A stretch of DNA of 64,000 nucleotides from Cylindrotheca closterium (Eukaryota; Bacillariophyta; Bacillariophyceae; Bacillariales; Bacillariaceae): NCBI GenBank assembly GCA_933822405.4, contig CAKOGP040001758.1, positions 453,007 through 517,006 on the forward strand, read 5' to 3'. Shown in pieces: positions 44,368 to 55,946 of this stretch (position 1 is its first letter; each line of letters begins with the position of its first letter). Under the pieces are notes generated by a model. That model did no database searches, was not told the DNA's origin, and saw only the letters and a list, made by a program, of their open reading frames with translations. A program made the position numbers and the translations under genes.

Positions 44368-44806
44368 AATGTAGCTGAATTGAAGAACAGAGGCGAATAG
44401 ACGAGTCCACGGAGAGTGTTGGAGCGTCGGGAAAAGATGTATTCTATGCTCTTTGCCTTCGATGGTGGGGAGAAGAATGGTTTCAACATGGTAAAGAAGA
44501 TTGATGTTCGCATGATGTCTTCAAAGGGGGAATGTTTGAAAAGGGGGATCAAACATACCAATATTTTGATCCCCCTGCTGGTTCCATTGTATCGCAGAAT
44601 GAATCTTTCTCATTGACGCAGCTCCATCTGCACTGGACAAGACCCGCAGCCAACAGGCTTTTAGAACAGAGTTGATAGGATTTAAAATACAGTACTATTT
44701 TATTATGAAACATATGAAATGTGAAAATGCTGATGTCACGTCACTCCACAAAAAAGCTCATCAGTAACTGTCATCATCTAGCACCTACCCTGCCTCAAAG
44801 CAGGAT
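44368..44806. other. Intergenic, crotonase promoter and surface-protein 3' side
   Basis: 439 bases with no supported gene. A short repeat GATCCCCCT/AGGGGGATC (about 44530-44575) could form a small stem. Confidence 0.35.
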
Positions 44807-46183
44807 CTATCGTACCGACTTTCTTGGCTTGCGAAAGCAACACATCTTGACTGCGACAGCCAACAATATAAGGACGACGAGACCGGCACCCGCTCCCAAG
44901 TAGATTCTCCTCATTTTGATTTCCTCATCCACTCCTGCTTGCTGCTCGGCAGTGACAGAGGTGCCTCCAAAGGCTGCCCCTCTGATTGTGGGTGAGCTCG
45001 TTGGAAGTTGTTCCTCTACGCCCAGCGGAAATTCAAGTCCATTTTCATTTAAAGTCGCGGTAGCGGTGGTGGCTGCTACGCTAGACCCATCACAAGACAA
45101 GGTGATGGAGTAATAGGCAATCTTATCCGGATTTCCCCAGCCATTGCAACCTCGAATGTTGGCTTGAGATCCGGAAAAGCTACCATCGTGGACGAAAAGA
45201 TCAATCGTCGCAGTATTGTCATCGCATTGTGCAGTATAGGTGTTGACCTCATTGTAGTCTACCGTGGTCCGTTTATCGTCTTCATTGCAAAACATATCGC
45301 CCGCAGCTTGATCGTAAGCGAGAGCAATCCAACTGATGCTATCCGACGTCTTCCACTTTTGAGTAACGGTAAAGGTGACGGAGGTTCCTAGGTATTCCGT
45401 GACCGTTATGGCACCTGGTGGCAAGGGTTCGTCGGAATCATCCTGGGTCACCTCAAGGGTAGAGGTTGAAGTACTTGGACTTGGATCAATTGGTCTTGGG
45501 ACTGGTGGGTCGGTTGGTGCTTCTGAACCAGCGACCGTTGGTGCTGGCGATGGAGCTTTAGTGGGTGGTCGGGACGGAGCAGTGGTTGGATTGCCAGACG
45601 CCTGCTTAGAAGGCTGTTCCGTTGGATCTGGAACAGGAGCATCAGTCGGATCTGGAACAGGAGCATCAGTCGGAGCCACAACAGGAGCGACCGTGGGCTG
45701 TGGACTAGGTTCGACAGTAGGACTGGAAGTTGGATCGGGATTATCTTCAAAGTTCTCCGATTGCTCGTCCTCGTCCGAATCGTCCTCGCTGTAAAAGTCC
45801 TTCTCCCACCGGTCAAAAGTGTTCCACTTGTTTCGGTTGGGACACTCTTCGCCGCAGCAACCACAAACATCATTGGGCCTTGCTCGAGCAACGTTTACGC
45901 ACTTTGCCTTCATGCGAGTTGTTCCATCGTTGCATGTTTTTTCTCGGCAAACAAAAGTAGAATCTCCACCATTGCAACTGCAGGCAAATTCGGCATCGCA
46001 AGTGATGCTTACCAAATCTTCCTCCGGAAAGCTATCTCGGCGACTTCCACCACTAGAAAAATAGTTCAATAGCTTAGATCCAAATCCTCCGCCATTCCCT
46101 CCTAGATCTCGGTGGTCTTGTGCTTGCGAGGGAGTGGGTCCAATTAGGAGGCACAAAGAAAGAAGGGTAGTTGTTACTCTCAT
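44807..46183 (-). CDS. Secreted type I membrane protein, Cys-rich and Pro-Thr-rich
   Basis: Single exon, 458 aa from the ATG at 46183. Residues 1-22 are a signal peptide (VTTTLLSLCLLIGPTPSQA). A Cys-rich part (about 55-115: CDAEFACSCNGG, CREKTC, CGCCGEEC) follows, then an acidic stretch and a Pro-Thr linker (PTDAPVPDPTDAPVPDPTEQP). A beta-rich region of about 130 aa comes next with two Cys pairs (SWIALAYDQAAGDMFC...IRGCNGWG), and it resembles a DOMON-like fold. A transmembrane helix (YLGAGAGLVVLILLAVAVK) and a basic tail (RKPRKSVR) end the protein. PT linkers are frequent in diatom wall and surface proteins. Function is unknown. DOMON is a tentative reading. Confidence 0.75.
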   Translation of the reverse strand: MRVTTTLLSLCLLIGPTPSQAQDHRDLGGNGGGFGSKLLNYFSSGGSRRDSFPEEDLVSITCDAEFACSCNGGDSTFVCREKTCNDGTTRMKAKCVNVARARPNDVCGCCGEECPNRNKWNTFDRWEKDFYSEDDSDEDEQSENFEDNPDPTSSPTVEPSPQPTVAPVVAPTDAPVPDPTDAPVPDPTEQPSKQASGNPTTAPSRPPTKAPSPAPTVAGSEAPTDPPVPRPIDPSPSTSTSTLEVTQDDSDEPLPPGAITVTEYLGTSVTFTVTQKWKTSDSISWIALAYDQAAGDMFCNEDDKRTTVDYNEVNTYTAQCDDNTATIDLFVHDGSFSGSQANIRGCNGWGNPDKIAYYSITLSCDGSSVAATTATATLNENGLEFPLGVEEQLPTSSPTIRGAAFGGTSVTAEQQAGVDEEIKMRRIYLGAGAGLVVLILLAVAVKMCCFRKPRKSVR

Positions 46184-46561
46184 CTTTCCTGAAAATGGGT
46201 TCAACAATTACCTGGTGTTCATCCCTCCCGCGAGTATTGTATCTTTGTAGTAATCGTAATCTTTCCGATGTCCATAAATATCGAACAATCTTTTTACTTA
46301 AGGGGGTGGCCACTCACACTTCACTTCGCTCCAAAAACTGCTTAGAATGTCGACTAGACAGAAACTCATGCGTGTAAAAAATGACGCGATTGATCGAAAC
46401 GACCTAGGATAGTCCTAATTTCGAGAGTGTTGACTCTTTCGACTGCCACGTAAACGTACGATACAAGACTGCAACAATGCCGATGTGAATGGCACAAGAA
46501 AAGACAACAAACACAAATCACATCAACGTGAAGTCTCTGTTTGCACAACAAACATTAAAGA
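46184..46561. other. Divergent promoter region, surface protein and AKTIP-like gene
   Basis: 378 bases between start codons on opposite strands. No gene or clear element seen. Confidence 0.4.
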
Positions 46562-47554
46562 ATGGCGGCGACATCCCCATCCCTCCTTCCCGTTTCCCCC
46601 ATGGCCTCTGAAGTGAGTGACTGAAGTGTAGTATTTCTTTTTATACGAACGGACCATGCAATGTTTTTAGAATGTTCCAACCACCAATGTCTGTCAGACA
46701 ACAGTTCAAGACACAAGATCTTGAATGTGTATGCGTGTTTGTGTTTGTGTTTGTAACAAATGGACACAACCAATTCAATTTCAGTGGTTGGTTGAATCGT
46801 TGAATTTTCCCTTCGAATGGGTGGCGTTGCTGTCCAATTCAAATATATGATTGAATGGCTCACAGTGTTGTCTTTTCGCCCCTTTGCCTCACAATCGACT
46901 TTGGTTTCCTCTTTCAACTAATAGGAAGAAAGAGAGCAAGCACTTCGCGACTACAAGGTCACCATTGAGTATAAACATTTGAAGTCTCATGCTCCTGGTG
47001 GTGTCTTTTTGATCCCAGGAATGGACAATTTGCGACAATTTTATGGGGTCATCTTTATCCGTCGTGGACCTTACAGCAATGGGATTTTCAAGTTTCAACT
47101 GAAGCTTCCGCCCAAATACAATGCCGAGAATCAACATCCGGTCCTTACCTTTTCTGCTTATGTATTCAGTCCGTATGTGGATGAAACGACAGGAATCCTG
47201 GACATTAAGAACGCTTACCCGAAATGGGATCCAACACGGCATTATCTGGTGACAGTCTTGACCTATCTAAAGAAGATTTTCTATACCAAGTCCTTTGTGG
47301 ATGCCAAAGCAAATGACGCGGCGAAGGAACTGGCCACCAAGGATCCGGTAGCCTTCCGCAAAAAGATTGAAGCATGCGTACGGGAGTCCCAAAAAAACAT
47401 GTACAGCAATGATCCGGGATCCACTGCCAAATTCACGGAAGAAGAGGTCTCACACAGCGTGCTCCGAGATTTGCTCAAACATCACGTCAAAGACGAGTCG
47501 AAAGTGACCAAACAAGCAGTCTTGGCGCAAATTGAAAAGGCACGAAAAGTGTAA
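46562..47554 (+). CDS. AKTIP/FTS-like ubiquitin-E2 variant without catalytic cysteine
   Basis: Exons 46562-46612 and 46925-47554 join in phase (GTGAGT...ATAG; intron 312 nt) to 226 aa. The tiny first exon encodes MAATSPSLLPVSPMASE. The UBC fold covers about 20-165: LRDYKVTIEYKHLKSHAPGG, GVIFIRRGPYSNGIFKFQLKLP and HPVLTF...VFSPYVDETTGILDI. At the E2 active-site region there is no Cys (ILDIKNAYPKW), as in AKTIP/FTS. The following YLKKIFY and long C-terminal helices also match. In animals and fungi FTS joins Hook and FHIP to link cargo to dynein. Whether that complex exists here is not shown by the window. Confidence 0.85.
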
Positions 47555-47938
47555 ATATATATTTTTCAAAATGGGGATACTATGGGCTTTCAGTTATAGG
47601 GGTTTCGATGGATCTACTAATCTGGGTTATTATTTTTGTAATAGCTACCACATTACTGTGTTCAAACAATTCCCATCCTCCTTTCGTGGCTTTTACTGAC
47701 TGCTATTAGCAGTCTTGTTATCCCCAAACAAGAGCACCGCATGCTTCCTCTGATTGAGATTTGGGGGCGGAAATATGAAACTCCCCGACATATTTTAGAG
47801 GGAAACGAAACTCACCGAAATGCCAATGAACCTCGGATCATAAAAAATCATCATCCTATTATATATTGCATTGTTCCATTAAGTTGCTTTCTCCTCCCAA
47901 CTACTCGTTCATCCTCACCGTAGATATAACTGGGAAGC
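47555..47938. other. Intergenic upstream of the FAD oxidoreductase
   Basis: 384 bases. No supported gene or RNA. Confidence 0.4.
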
Positions 47939-49366
47939 ATGTACGATCTAATTATCATTGGTGGTGGAGTTGTGGGGTGTGCCATTCTACGCGCTGCTAC
48001 GTTGCAAGGATACAAATGTTGTCTCGTGGAAGCACAAGCCGATTTGCTGTCGCAAGCTTCCGGTAGCAACTCGGGGATTGCTTGTACCGGCGTGGACGCC
48101 ACGCCAGGAACTTTAGAGCGAGCTTTAATTCGAGATGCTAATTCACAGTTTCGAATATACTGTGAAGAGCACAATATTCCAACGCGGCCTTGTGGATCGT
48201 TGGTCTGTCTTTGGCCTTGGGATAAGGTTCACGAAGAAACGAGTGGTTACAACAAACATGACGGTGATCATCATCCTGCCTTGAAGACTGTCTTAGCAGA
48301 ATCTCATGATGCAGGAGATACTCACGCATCTCTGCTGACACAAGGGCAAATACTTGGAATGGAACCAAACTTGTCGTCCTTTGTGCAAAGCGGTTGTCAC
48401 ATTCCTGGAGAAATCGTCGTGGATCCTTGGTTGTATTCCATTTCTTTGGCGGTTCACGCCAGAGAAAATGGAGCCAAAATCATCAACAACTTTCATGTCG
48501 ACCCATTACAATCCTCATTTCGAAACGGTGTTTGGACAATGGTCAACGGGAATTTTCAGATGAGCAAACCACAGGAGAACAACAAACCACAAGAGAACAA
48601 CTCTGCTCCCAAGTTGGTTCAAGGAAAGGTCGTCGTGAATGCAGCAGGAATCTTTGCCGACCTCTTGCAAAGGCAGTTTGGAGCCAAGAATAGCAATGGA
48701 AACAAGAAGGGCGGAGAGTTCCAAGGAAGTTGGACTGCCAAACCACGACGCGGACAGTATCGTGTTTACAATACCGCACCCTACTCACGAACGCGGATCA
48801 TGCATCCTATTCAACCTGTCCCATCGCAATTCACGAAGGGAATCTTTGTGTTTAGTACAATGTATCATCAATTGGTTGTGGGGCCCACAGCATTGGATCA
48901 AGATTCACGAACGGACCGAAGGATTGATCAAAAGGTTGCGAAGCAATTAGATGCCATCGCTAGCCGCATTATTCCGGAACTAGATCCAGAATCTGCTTGT
49001 GTGGGAGAATATGTCGGCATCCGACCTGGAACCAATCAACGAGATTATCAAATACACTTGGATCCTGCTCATCAATGGATTGCCGTGGCAGGAATACGGT
49101 CCACTGGATTGACAGCATCCTTAGGCATTGGAAACTACGTCTTGCGGCAGCTACAGTGTGTGCTTCCGCCACTGCCACCGAAGAATGTTGAAACAAAGTT
49201 AACACCATTGCCTTCAGTCAGAGAGCTGCAAAAGGAGTTTCAAGCGTCATCAGCGGGACATGTTACCATCCATGGCCATTCCTACAAGGTCACGCACCCA
49301 TTGACGAAATTAGGATGGAGCAAACGGAATACGTCAGGACTCGAGACAGCCACATCTAAACTGTAA
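47939..49366 (+). CDS. FAD-dependent oxidoreductase of the DAO family (glycerol-3-phosphate / L-2-hydroxyglutarate dehydrogenase-like)
   Basis: Single exon, 475 aa, starting MYDLIIIGGGVVGCAI, a dinucleotide-binding beta-alpha-beta with G-G-G-x-x-G at the extreme N-terminus. Acidic VEAQ follows, then ASGSNSGIACTG at the FAD. CHIPGEIVVDPW, VVVNAAGIFAD, a conserved GEYVGIRP and IRSTGLTASLGIG near the C-terminus are the DAO/GlpA-type substrate- and FAD-site elements. The start at the Rossmann strand leaves no targeting peptide, so it may be cytosolic. The substrate is undecided. A short QENNKPQENN tandem lies in a loop. Absence of introns is not unusual here and does not by itself show transfer. 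Confidence 0.82.
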   Translation: MYDLIIIGGGVVGCAILRAATLQGYKCCLVEAQADLLSQASGSNSGIACTGVDATPGTLERALIRDANSQFRIYCEEHNIPTRPCGSLVCLWPWDKVHEETSGYNKHDGDHHPALKTVLAESHDAGDTHASLLTQGQILGMEPNLSSFVQSGCHIPGEIVVDPWLYSISLAVHARENGAKIINNFHVDPLQSSFRNGVWTMVNGNFQMSKPQENNKPQENNSAPKLVQGKVVVNAAGIFADLLQRQFGAKNSNGNKKGGEFQGSWTAKPRRGQYRVYNTAPYSRTRIMHPIQPVPSQFTKGIFVFSTMYHQLVVGPTALDQDSRTDRRIDQKVAKQLDAIASRIIPELDPESACVGEYVGIRPGTNQRDYQIHLDPAHQWIAVAGIRSTGLTASLGIGNYVLRQLQCVLPPLPPKNVETKLTPLPSVRELQKEFQASSAGHVTIHGHSYKVTHPLTKLGWSKRNTSGLETATSKL

Positions 49367-49442
49367 TGAAACTGAAAATGGCTAAACAAAATATTCTCAA
49401 AGGGGCCCAACCTTCCCAAAAGTAGTCTTAGCTTACATTCCT

Positions 49443-52400
49443 CTATGATACGGAGTTTCGCTTTCTCTTGCTACCGTTGCTTTCTCCTGTTGTGACAGCA
49501 GTAACAGCAGTAGCAGCAGTAGCAGCAGTGACAGCAGTGACAGCAGTAACAGCAATATCGTCTCCATCAGAGTCGTCCTCCAACTCAAGCTTGGTTTCCA
49601 TGCTAGTCTCAGCTCGCATGAGCTGACGGAATTCGGCATACTGAAAGATCATGTTGTCCAACTCTTCATCGTTTTGGTGCGCGAGCATGGGCAAACTAGA
49701 CTGAAATTGCATGGTCGATGCTTTGGTAATGGCACGCTCTGCCACTCGATCTTTCTCATCGGGGCTGTAGGCAATGCATCGCGCCTCGCTCAAGTTGTAA
49801 GCTTTGCGCAAGAATGCCTTCAGACGAAGCATCAATGACAAGGCACCAGCTTCGGCGCAGAGTTCGGTGAATGTCTCCTGGTCAAAGTTCGATTTCAAGA
49901 GCTTGGTCACTTCAATAGCCTGGCTCGGGCTCTTCTCTTTAGCAGCTTTTTCAAGAACATCTGCTTCCGCATTGGTCTCGTCCATGACATCGCTGCTCGA
50001 TAAGCCGTAAGGACGAAGAAAGCTAGCCAAGCGATCCAATAGATCAGGTGCTCTTAGTGCCAAACTGGCAGTGATTACATGGATGATGTACAACGGATCC
50101 GATGCCACAGAGTAAGGCAAATGTGCCAGAACCTGTGAAGTAAAGCAAAGCATTGGAAGGTCTTTCAAAAATGAAGTGTCTTCATTGGTCGTCTCTTCAG
50201 ACTCCTTTTTCTTCTTCTTCCTAGGAGTCATTTCTTCGGAATCCATTCGGCTTTTGATATCAAAAAGAGTAAGGAGATTGCGGAACAAACCATGTCGCTG
50301 CTTCTTGATGCTACGGATGCATTCTTCGAAGACTCGTGAAAAGACGCATTCCGTCATGCGAGTACCGTGCCGATTGACTCGCACTAGAGCTGATACTTCT
50401 TCCAAGTCTGGATATGCAGACTTCTGAAAGAGATACGCCTGCTTTACTCCAGCACAGACACGTTGTCGCAACATATCCGTACGCTTCTCTCCTTCGGTCA
50501 TGAGCAGTTTCAAAGCAAGTGAGCGAATACCATCTTCCTCTACATCCCCTTGCAAGGCAAGCAAAAATGGAACAGTCTCCATCGGGTTGACTTGTCCCTG
50601 GCGCAAGAGATGACCGACTAGATCAAGTGCTGCAAAGCGAAGGGTTCTGTCTTTCGACTGTGTCATCTGAAAGAGGCGCGAAGCATGGCTGGTCAAAACG
50701 CCTCCAAACAAGGTGGCGTCCGCGTCTTGATCTCCGGAAATCTTATTGGAAACGGTAATGCTCGTCTTTGAATCCATCTTCGCCTTTGCTTCACCACTAT
50801 CAATTCGAGACTCCTCGGCCTACAATCAAAAAAATATGAGACATCGGGATACCTCGAATCTCAAATGCAAGACAGCAAAAGGGAGAGACACTTACAAGCA
50901 AAATCTCCCGCCAGCATCGGAGTGCCTCCAACTGAATACTTGCTGGCGAAGCCTCCGACATTACCTCTCCTATGAGACCTTCTTGATTCATGCGGAAAAG
51001 CTCCCTTGGATGGGCCATGAAGATGCCACACATTGCTCGAAGAGCAACACACTTGGTTTGCACGTGATCTTTCTTCATGTACACTTCAAACAGTTTTCGG
51101 CATTGTATCGTTGTGTTCTCCCAGGTCAATGGTTTTGCCGCCACCTGAGTTTCACTCTCGTCGTTCTCATCTTCCGCGTTGTCCACATCCATTTCGTCAT
51201 CTTTGAGTGCTACTTCGTGGTATCGACATACCGACCCAAGCACGCTGAGTGCTCGTTGGATATTTGCCCTGGCTTTTCTTCCGTGCTGAGAGAAATCGTT
51301 CACGTCCTTGTGCTTTTGTAGAACGCCGTAGAAAACATTGGCTATTGAAAGCATCTTTTTGCGAAATTTGCTTTCCTCGCCAGCGTACTTGTGGTGAGCC
51401 AGAACACAAAGAGTGCGAGTTGCTGATGTCAACCCAATTCGACCCAATTTGTATGTGACGTTTCCGAGGTCTGAAGCGAGAGACGTACTCTCAAGGTGCT
51501 CAATGTCCTCCTGCTGCAAAATACTGGAAACTTGCGATATGATGTCTGCCAATGAGCTGACAACAACAGCTTCGTCTTGCATACCAACGCCATTATCAGC
51601 CTTCATGTATGGAAGCAGTGTGTCCAGGTGCTTCACCAGAGCGTAAGGCCACACATCTGTGAAGACTTTGATCAACCGCATTATAGCAACCAATTCCTTC
51701 CCAGGCTGAGTAACACTCTCTCGGTTCTCTTCAAAAGAAAGAAGAATTTCAAGAAGAGCGTCCACCAGCATCGAACAATGCTCTTGAGCGATACTGAGCT
51801 GTTTTCGTTTTTGCGATGACTTTCGTTCTGTATCCGCGTCGGCTGAGGCATGTAGTAGTTCCCTGAATAAGCTTGTCAAGTGCTCCCCTGTATCTGCTGC
51901 TTTGACAACCTCTACCATCTGCTCAGCAGCAATTTCGGATCGAATCTGAAGTCGTCGTTTCTTCGTTCTCCGTTCGGTGGATCGAGTCTCTCTGGTTGGA
52001 AGTGGCGACAAAAGGTCCCCTTTCGAAGCAGCATTCGGAGTGGACAGACCATTGTGACCAACAGGTCGTTCTTCTAATCCCTCGACGAAGGATCCCCGGC
52101 CTGTATAGGCGGCCGGAATCGGTGATTGCGCTTCCGGTGTTATGGGGCTCGTAGGATTGAACACTGGCATTGATTCGTCTCCCTTGTCCAACCAGACCTT
52201 GAGGAACACGGCATGAATCAGATCTCGAACTCCGTCGTCTTCCTTCGGATCTGCCGCCAATCGTAACATTACGCTACAAGCTTCAGCTCGTCCCTTGTAC
52301 TTTGGATTGGAACAGAGGATAGTCTCCAAAATCTTGATGGTTCGCTTCCGAACACTCAAACCAGAATCGCTCAACCCCATCATGAATGCAGCGTGGAACG

Positions 52401-54413
52401 AGGTGGCAACCTCCGGAGAGTGCACAACGTAGGACCCCACCAGTGAGACTGCAGCTTCGCGAACTGAAATGGAATCATCCGAAAAACGAAGTGTCACGGC
52501 CTTTTTCATAAAGGAGTATATCATCAATTGTTGGTCCGAGTCTGTTACCTGTGAAGAAAGTGAAGTTCAGTGAAGCGAAGTGGAGATGTTAGGCTTTATT
52601 CAAACAACAAAGCAAGAACACTTAATCCATGTAGTATAATATATAGCCAAGACGTACCCGCTCAATCGCCTTGAGCGACAACTTGCGCAGCAACGCCGAG
52701 TTTTCATTTGCCATGAGTTTGACAATCAAATCGATTTGTCGCCGGAAGGACATGAGCAACATGGACTGGTTGCATATGAGGTGGACCATCATCCGACTTC
52801 GTCCCTCATCAGAGATACAATGGAGCATCCCACTCAGTGATTTGGTACCCGCTGCTGGATTGAGCTTCGAAGATTCGCTGGGATCCCACAATTCAAGCAA
52901 TCGCACTAGCAGTGGTTCCAAATTCGGTTCACTTTCGTTCTCATAGTCGACAATGTACTGTACATTTCCATTCCGAGATCTCTTGGAGGGTGAGTTCTTA
53001 CTACCATTCCGACCATTCAATTCCACAATCCATCGGGCCAGTTGAAAGCCATAGGCATCTTGAATCCCTCGTTCCCCGTTCTTGCGCGCAATAATGGACA
53101 AGTAGTCAATCAACAAACGTTGCATGCAATAGGTTTCGTCCATTAGTGAGATCGAGCACCCCATATCCCCCAGGTTGGTGTTACGATCCTTTTCCAATTC
53201 CCCAATCCGCGCCAGTTGACAGGCATCGCAAATCCATTGATCCGGCATATTGTCCCGGGACAATCCGACGCAGCTCCCGTGGTACCAGGTATGACATCGA
53301 CTGCAATTGATCATGAGCTTGTCTTTGGAAAAGGAATTGTCCGCAAAGTAAAAGGCCACATGCTTGTCCCCTTCATTGCGAATCGGATGACGCATGTGCA
53401 CGGGTCGTTCCCTAGCAAACTTGAGGACCTTGGCTTCGGCGGCACAAATCTTGCCAAAGGCATCAAAGATGGTATTGAGATAGGTCGTTTCCGAACTCAT
53501 GGACGATTTGGACGAGGATGCCACCTGCAACAAATCGTTGCTGATGCGATTGGCCACACTGAGCAAAATCATTTCCGCTGCCGGATACTCTGGAATCAAG
53601 ACCACCAACAACAAGTCGTCAATGAGATTGGCCAGAATGGGTCTAAATTCTGAGGCTCCGCCATCTTCTCCCTTTTTGGCGCATCGTTGCATCAAGTGTT
53701 GGACAAAAAAGTCACTAATGGCTTGACAATGTCGCAACCCTGATTGCAGTGGATTGGTCTTGGAAGCATCCTCCTCGTCATCGTCAGCATTAGCATTTGC
53801 ATTAGCATTGGCAGTAGCATTGTTCTTGTCACCACCACTGCTTTCCTCCGCGGACTTTTTCGACGGCCGTCGGACGGCCGACTGCACCAAGGACATGATG
53901 AGAACTGAAATGGTTTGAATGTAGAGTGGTTCTGTATTGGACGGTGCCATACTTTGTGACAATTGCACCAACCCTGATGGATACAAGATGCTGGAGGCCT
54001 GTTGTTGAATTGAATACGTCCGCATGGATCGCTTGGAGGAGGGCATTTTGGGCATCAACGGAAACAAGTCTTCCAAAATGACATGCCGCAACTGTGGATA
54101 CCGTCGAAAGATGCTCGTGACAAGATTATTAGTGACCACATGAAGTTGATGTACCAATTGGGTTTGATGGACCAAGGGATCCAATTCCAGAGTCATCATG
54201 GACCCCGAGGTAATCAGGAGCAATTCTTGGTCGTCCAATGGAATCTTTTGTACGAGGGAATCCAAATTTTCCAGCAGCAAGATGGTAGCACTGGCCGTTC
54301 TCAAGATCCAGGGATACACTTTTTTCATATCTTTGGCTCCGGCACCACCACCACTTGTCGCGGCTGCAGCATTGTGGGCTCCACTGGACCGCCGCCGCTT
54401 TTTGGGATTCGGA

Positions 54414-54446
<33 letters not shown>

Positions 54447-55383
54447 TTCTTGGAATTGGCAGAATTGGCGTCCATGGCCGCCACCAAATGTCCCACTTGA
54501 TTAATGGCCGGCAAAATATTCTTGCTCAAGTGATGTCGGAGTAAAGAAATGGTAGACGCAATGGCATCTTCACTGACGACTCGTCGATCCATTCCTGGAC
54601 TGGCCATGATGAATAGCAAAATGGAGGCTGCCTCGAGGCCCTGTTGGAGTATGGCGACGGATTCCTTTCCTTGATATTGGATCCACTGTGTAATATGTAG
54701 TAGTGTATGTATGAATGTATGTATGTATGAATGTATGTATCATGAAAAGGAATGTGATAGAACAGGTGAGCCACAAAAGCAAGCGGAAAGCACCAAGACG
54801 ACAAAGCAATCCACAGACACACACACATATGTATATACATATATATATATAGATATGTATACATAACGTAACGCACCTGATCGATACTGATAATGCCTCC
54901 ATTGGCAGCAAGCCTGGCAGCATTGGTATTGTCCCCATTGGCTTTGGCAGCCTGGGTAGCATTCTTGATGGACATGGAAGCTTGATATGTTTGTTGAATG
55001 ACATTGGTCGCCGTGGCTGCCTTGACATGATCTTCTAATATGGAAACCAATTGAGTGGTGGCATCGACTTGAACATCGGAAAAGCCCAAATCATTGTTGA
55101 TGGAAAAATGCTTGGATTCTTGCATATTGGACTGAATGGCGCACAACTGCGTGAGACTTTGCAATTCATTGGGCTTGAATAATTGTGAATCCCGTGGTTC
55201 GACTTGCGATAGAAGCCTTTCAATGGTTCCTTCAAAGTCGGTGGTTGGCTGTTTTGGACGGTGGGAATTATTGGAAGGTGCCATGGCACTGGCGTCGTTG
55301 TTGGTACCATTGCTGTATCCTGCTCTACCGGCAGATGTCTCCCCAATACTGCCATTCCATTCTTGTGATATAGAATGATTCAT
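49443..55383 (-). CDS. SCC2: Cohesin-loading factor SCC2/NIPBL with PHD finger
   Basis: Exons 55383-54877, 54685-52658, 52548-50896 and 50819-49443 join in phase to 1854 aa. Exon 2 opens into VAILQQGLEAASILLFIM, typical of SCC2. A PHD-type finger lies at about 590-640 (CSRCHTWYHGSCVGL...WICDACQ). The HEAT-repeat core carries the best-conserved blocks: FSDDSISVREAAVSLVGSYV, GLSDSGLSVRKRTIKILETI and GVRDLIHAVFLKVW. In exon 4, GQVNPMETVPFLLALQGD and QRVCAGVKQAY match the C-terminal NIPBL region. SCC2 with SCC4 loads and stimulates cohesin on chromatin. A PHD finger in SCC2 is known from plants. The C-terminus ends in a short VTAVTA repeat and KRKR. The first ATG (55383) is chosen; the frame is open further out from a TTG. 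Confidence 0.92.
49500..49555. repeat. 9-bp-type repeat (GTAACAGCA/GTAGCAGCA) coding VTAVTAATA in SCC2
   Basis: Seven tandem, slightly varied CAGCAGTAA/CAGCAGTAG/CAGCAGTGA units near the 3' end of the last exon. Confidence 0.8.
54704..54740. repeat. (GTAT/GAAT)n microsatellite in SCC2 intron 1
   Basis: Alternating GTATGTATGAAT units, followed within the same intron by CACACACACACATATGTATATACATATATATATATA near 54815-54852. Confidence 0.85.
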
Positions 55384-55946
55384 GCTGAGATCCTGTGCTT
55401 GCCTTTTCGTAGTAAAGTACGGCTTGTTGGGATGGAAAGGAATCTTTTGGGGGTTCGGAGCAGCTTTGGTTTTGGATGGCCTTTTTGGATTCTCGTTGGA
55501 TTTGATACAGCACCTTCCTTCGATTCTCTTGTTTCTTCTAGTAGACTTCAATCAATGCCTTCTTATGTTGAAGAGGAGTCTCTGTCGTACAATGCCCAAT
55601 GCTGTCTTGAGAATGTTGATGGCAACCGTACCGGTACATGCGACTTTGCTGTGGCAAATGGGGGAAGCTGGCGGCAAAATTATTGTGTGTTGTCGTCTGC
55701 CAAAAATGATTTCTACGCGTTTTCGCCGTAGGATGATTTAGTCTAACGGAGAATGGAGAAACAAGAAACGACAACAACACCCAAATATAAAAAATAATAG
55801 GGCGCTTATTTTTCGTCCATATATCTTTATCTCGCGTCTATGCTTCCAATCTGAGTGTTTCTGTGACAAGCCTCTATACTGTCAGTGCTTACTCTCTTTT
55901 GATCGTTTCTAACATCTAGGATTGGAAAAAGAAGGATCTATCGACA
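55384..55946. other. Divergent promoter region, SCC2 and orphan gene
   Basis: 563 bases. Frames on both strands overlap the SCC2 leader and show no domain. A longer SCC2 N-terminus from a non-ATG codon is possible but unsupported. Confidence 0.4.

Noticed and set aside
45375..45794. Gly/Ser/Val-rich 139-codon plus-strand frame
   Set aside because: Reverse complement of the PT-rich stalk of the surface protein. The repeat makes the opposite strand open by composition.
43147..47662. Shared CATTACTGTGTT 12-mer at 43147 and 47651
   Set aside because: A match of this length is expected by chance many times in 64 kb.
54815..54852. CA/TA-rich tract considered as a CRISPR-like or LTR end
   Set aside because: Simple microsatellite within an SCC2 intron; no spaced repeats, terminal repeats or target-site duplication.
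55375..55741. Two overlapping plus-strand frames of about 118 codons
   Set aside because: They overlap the SCC2 leader and divergent promoter, have no domain and contradict each other.
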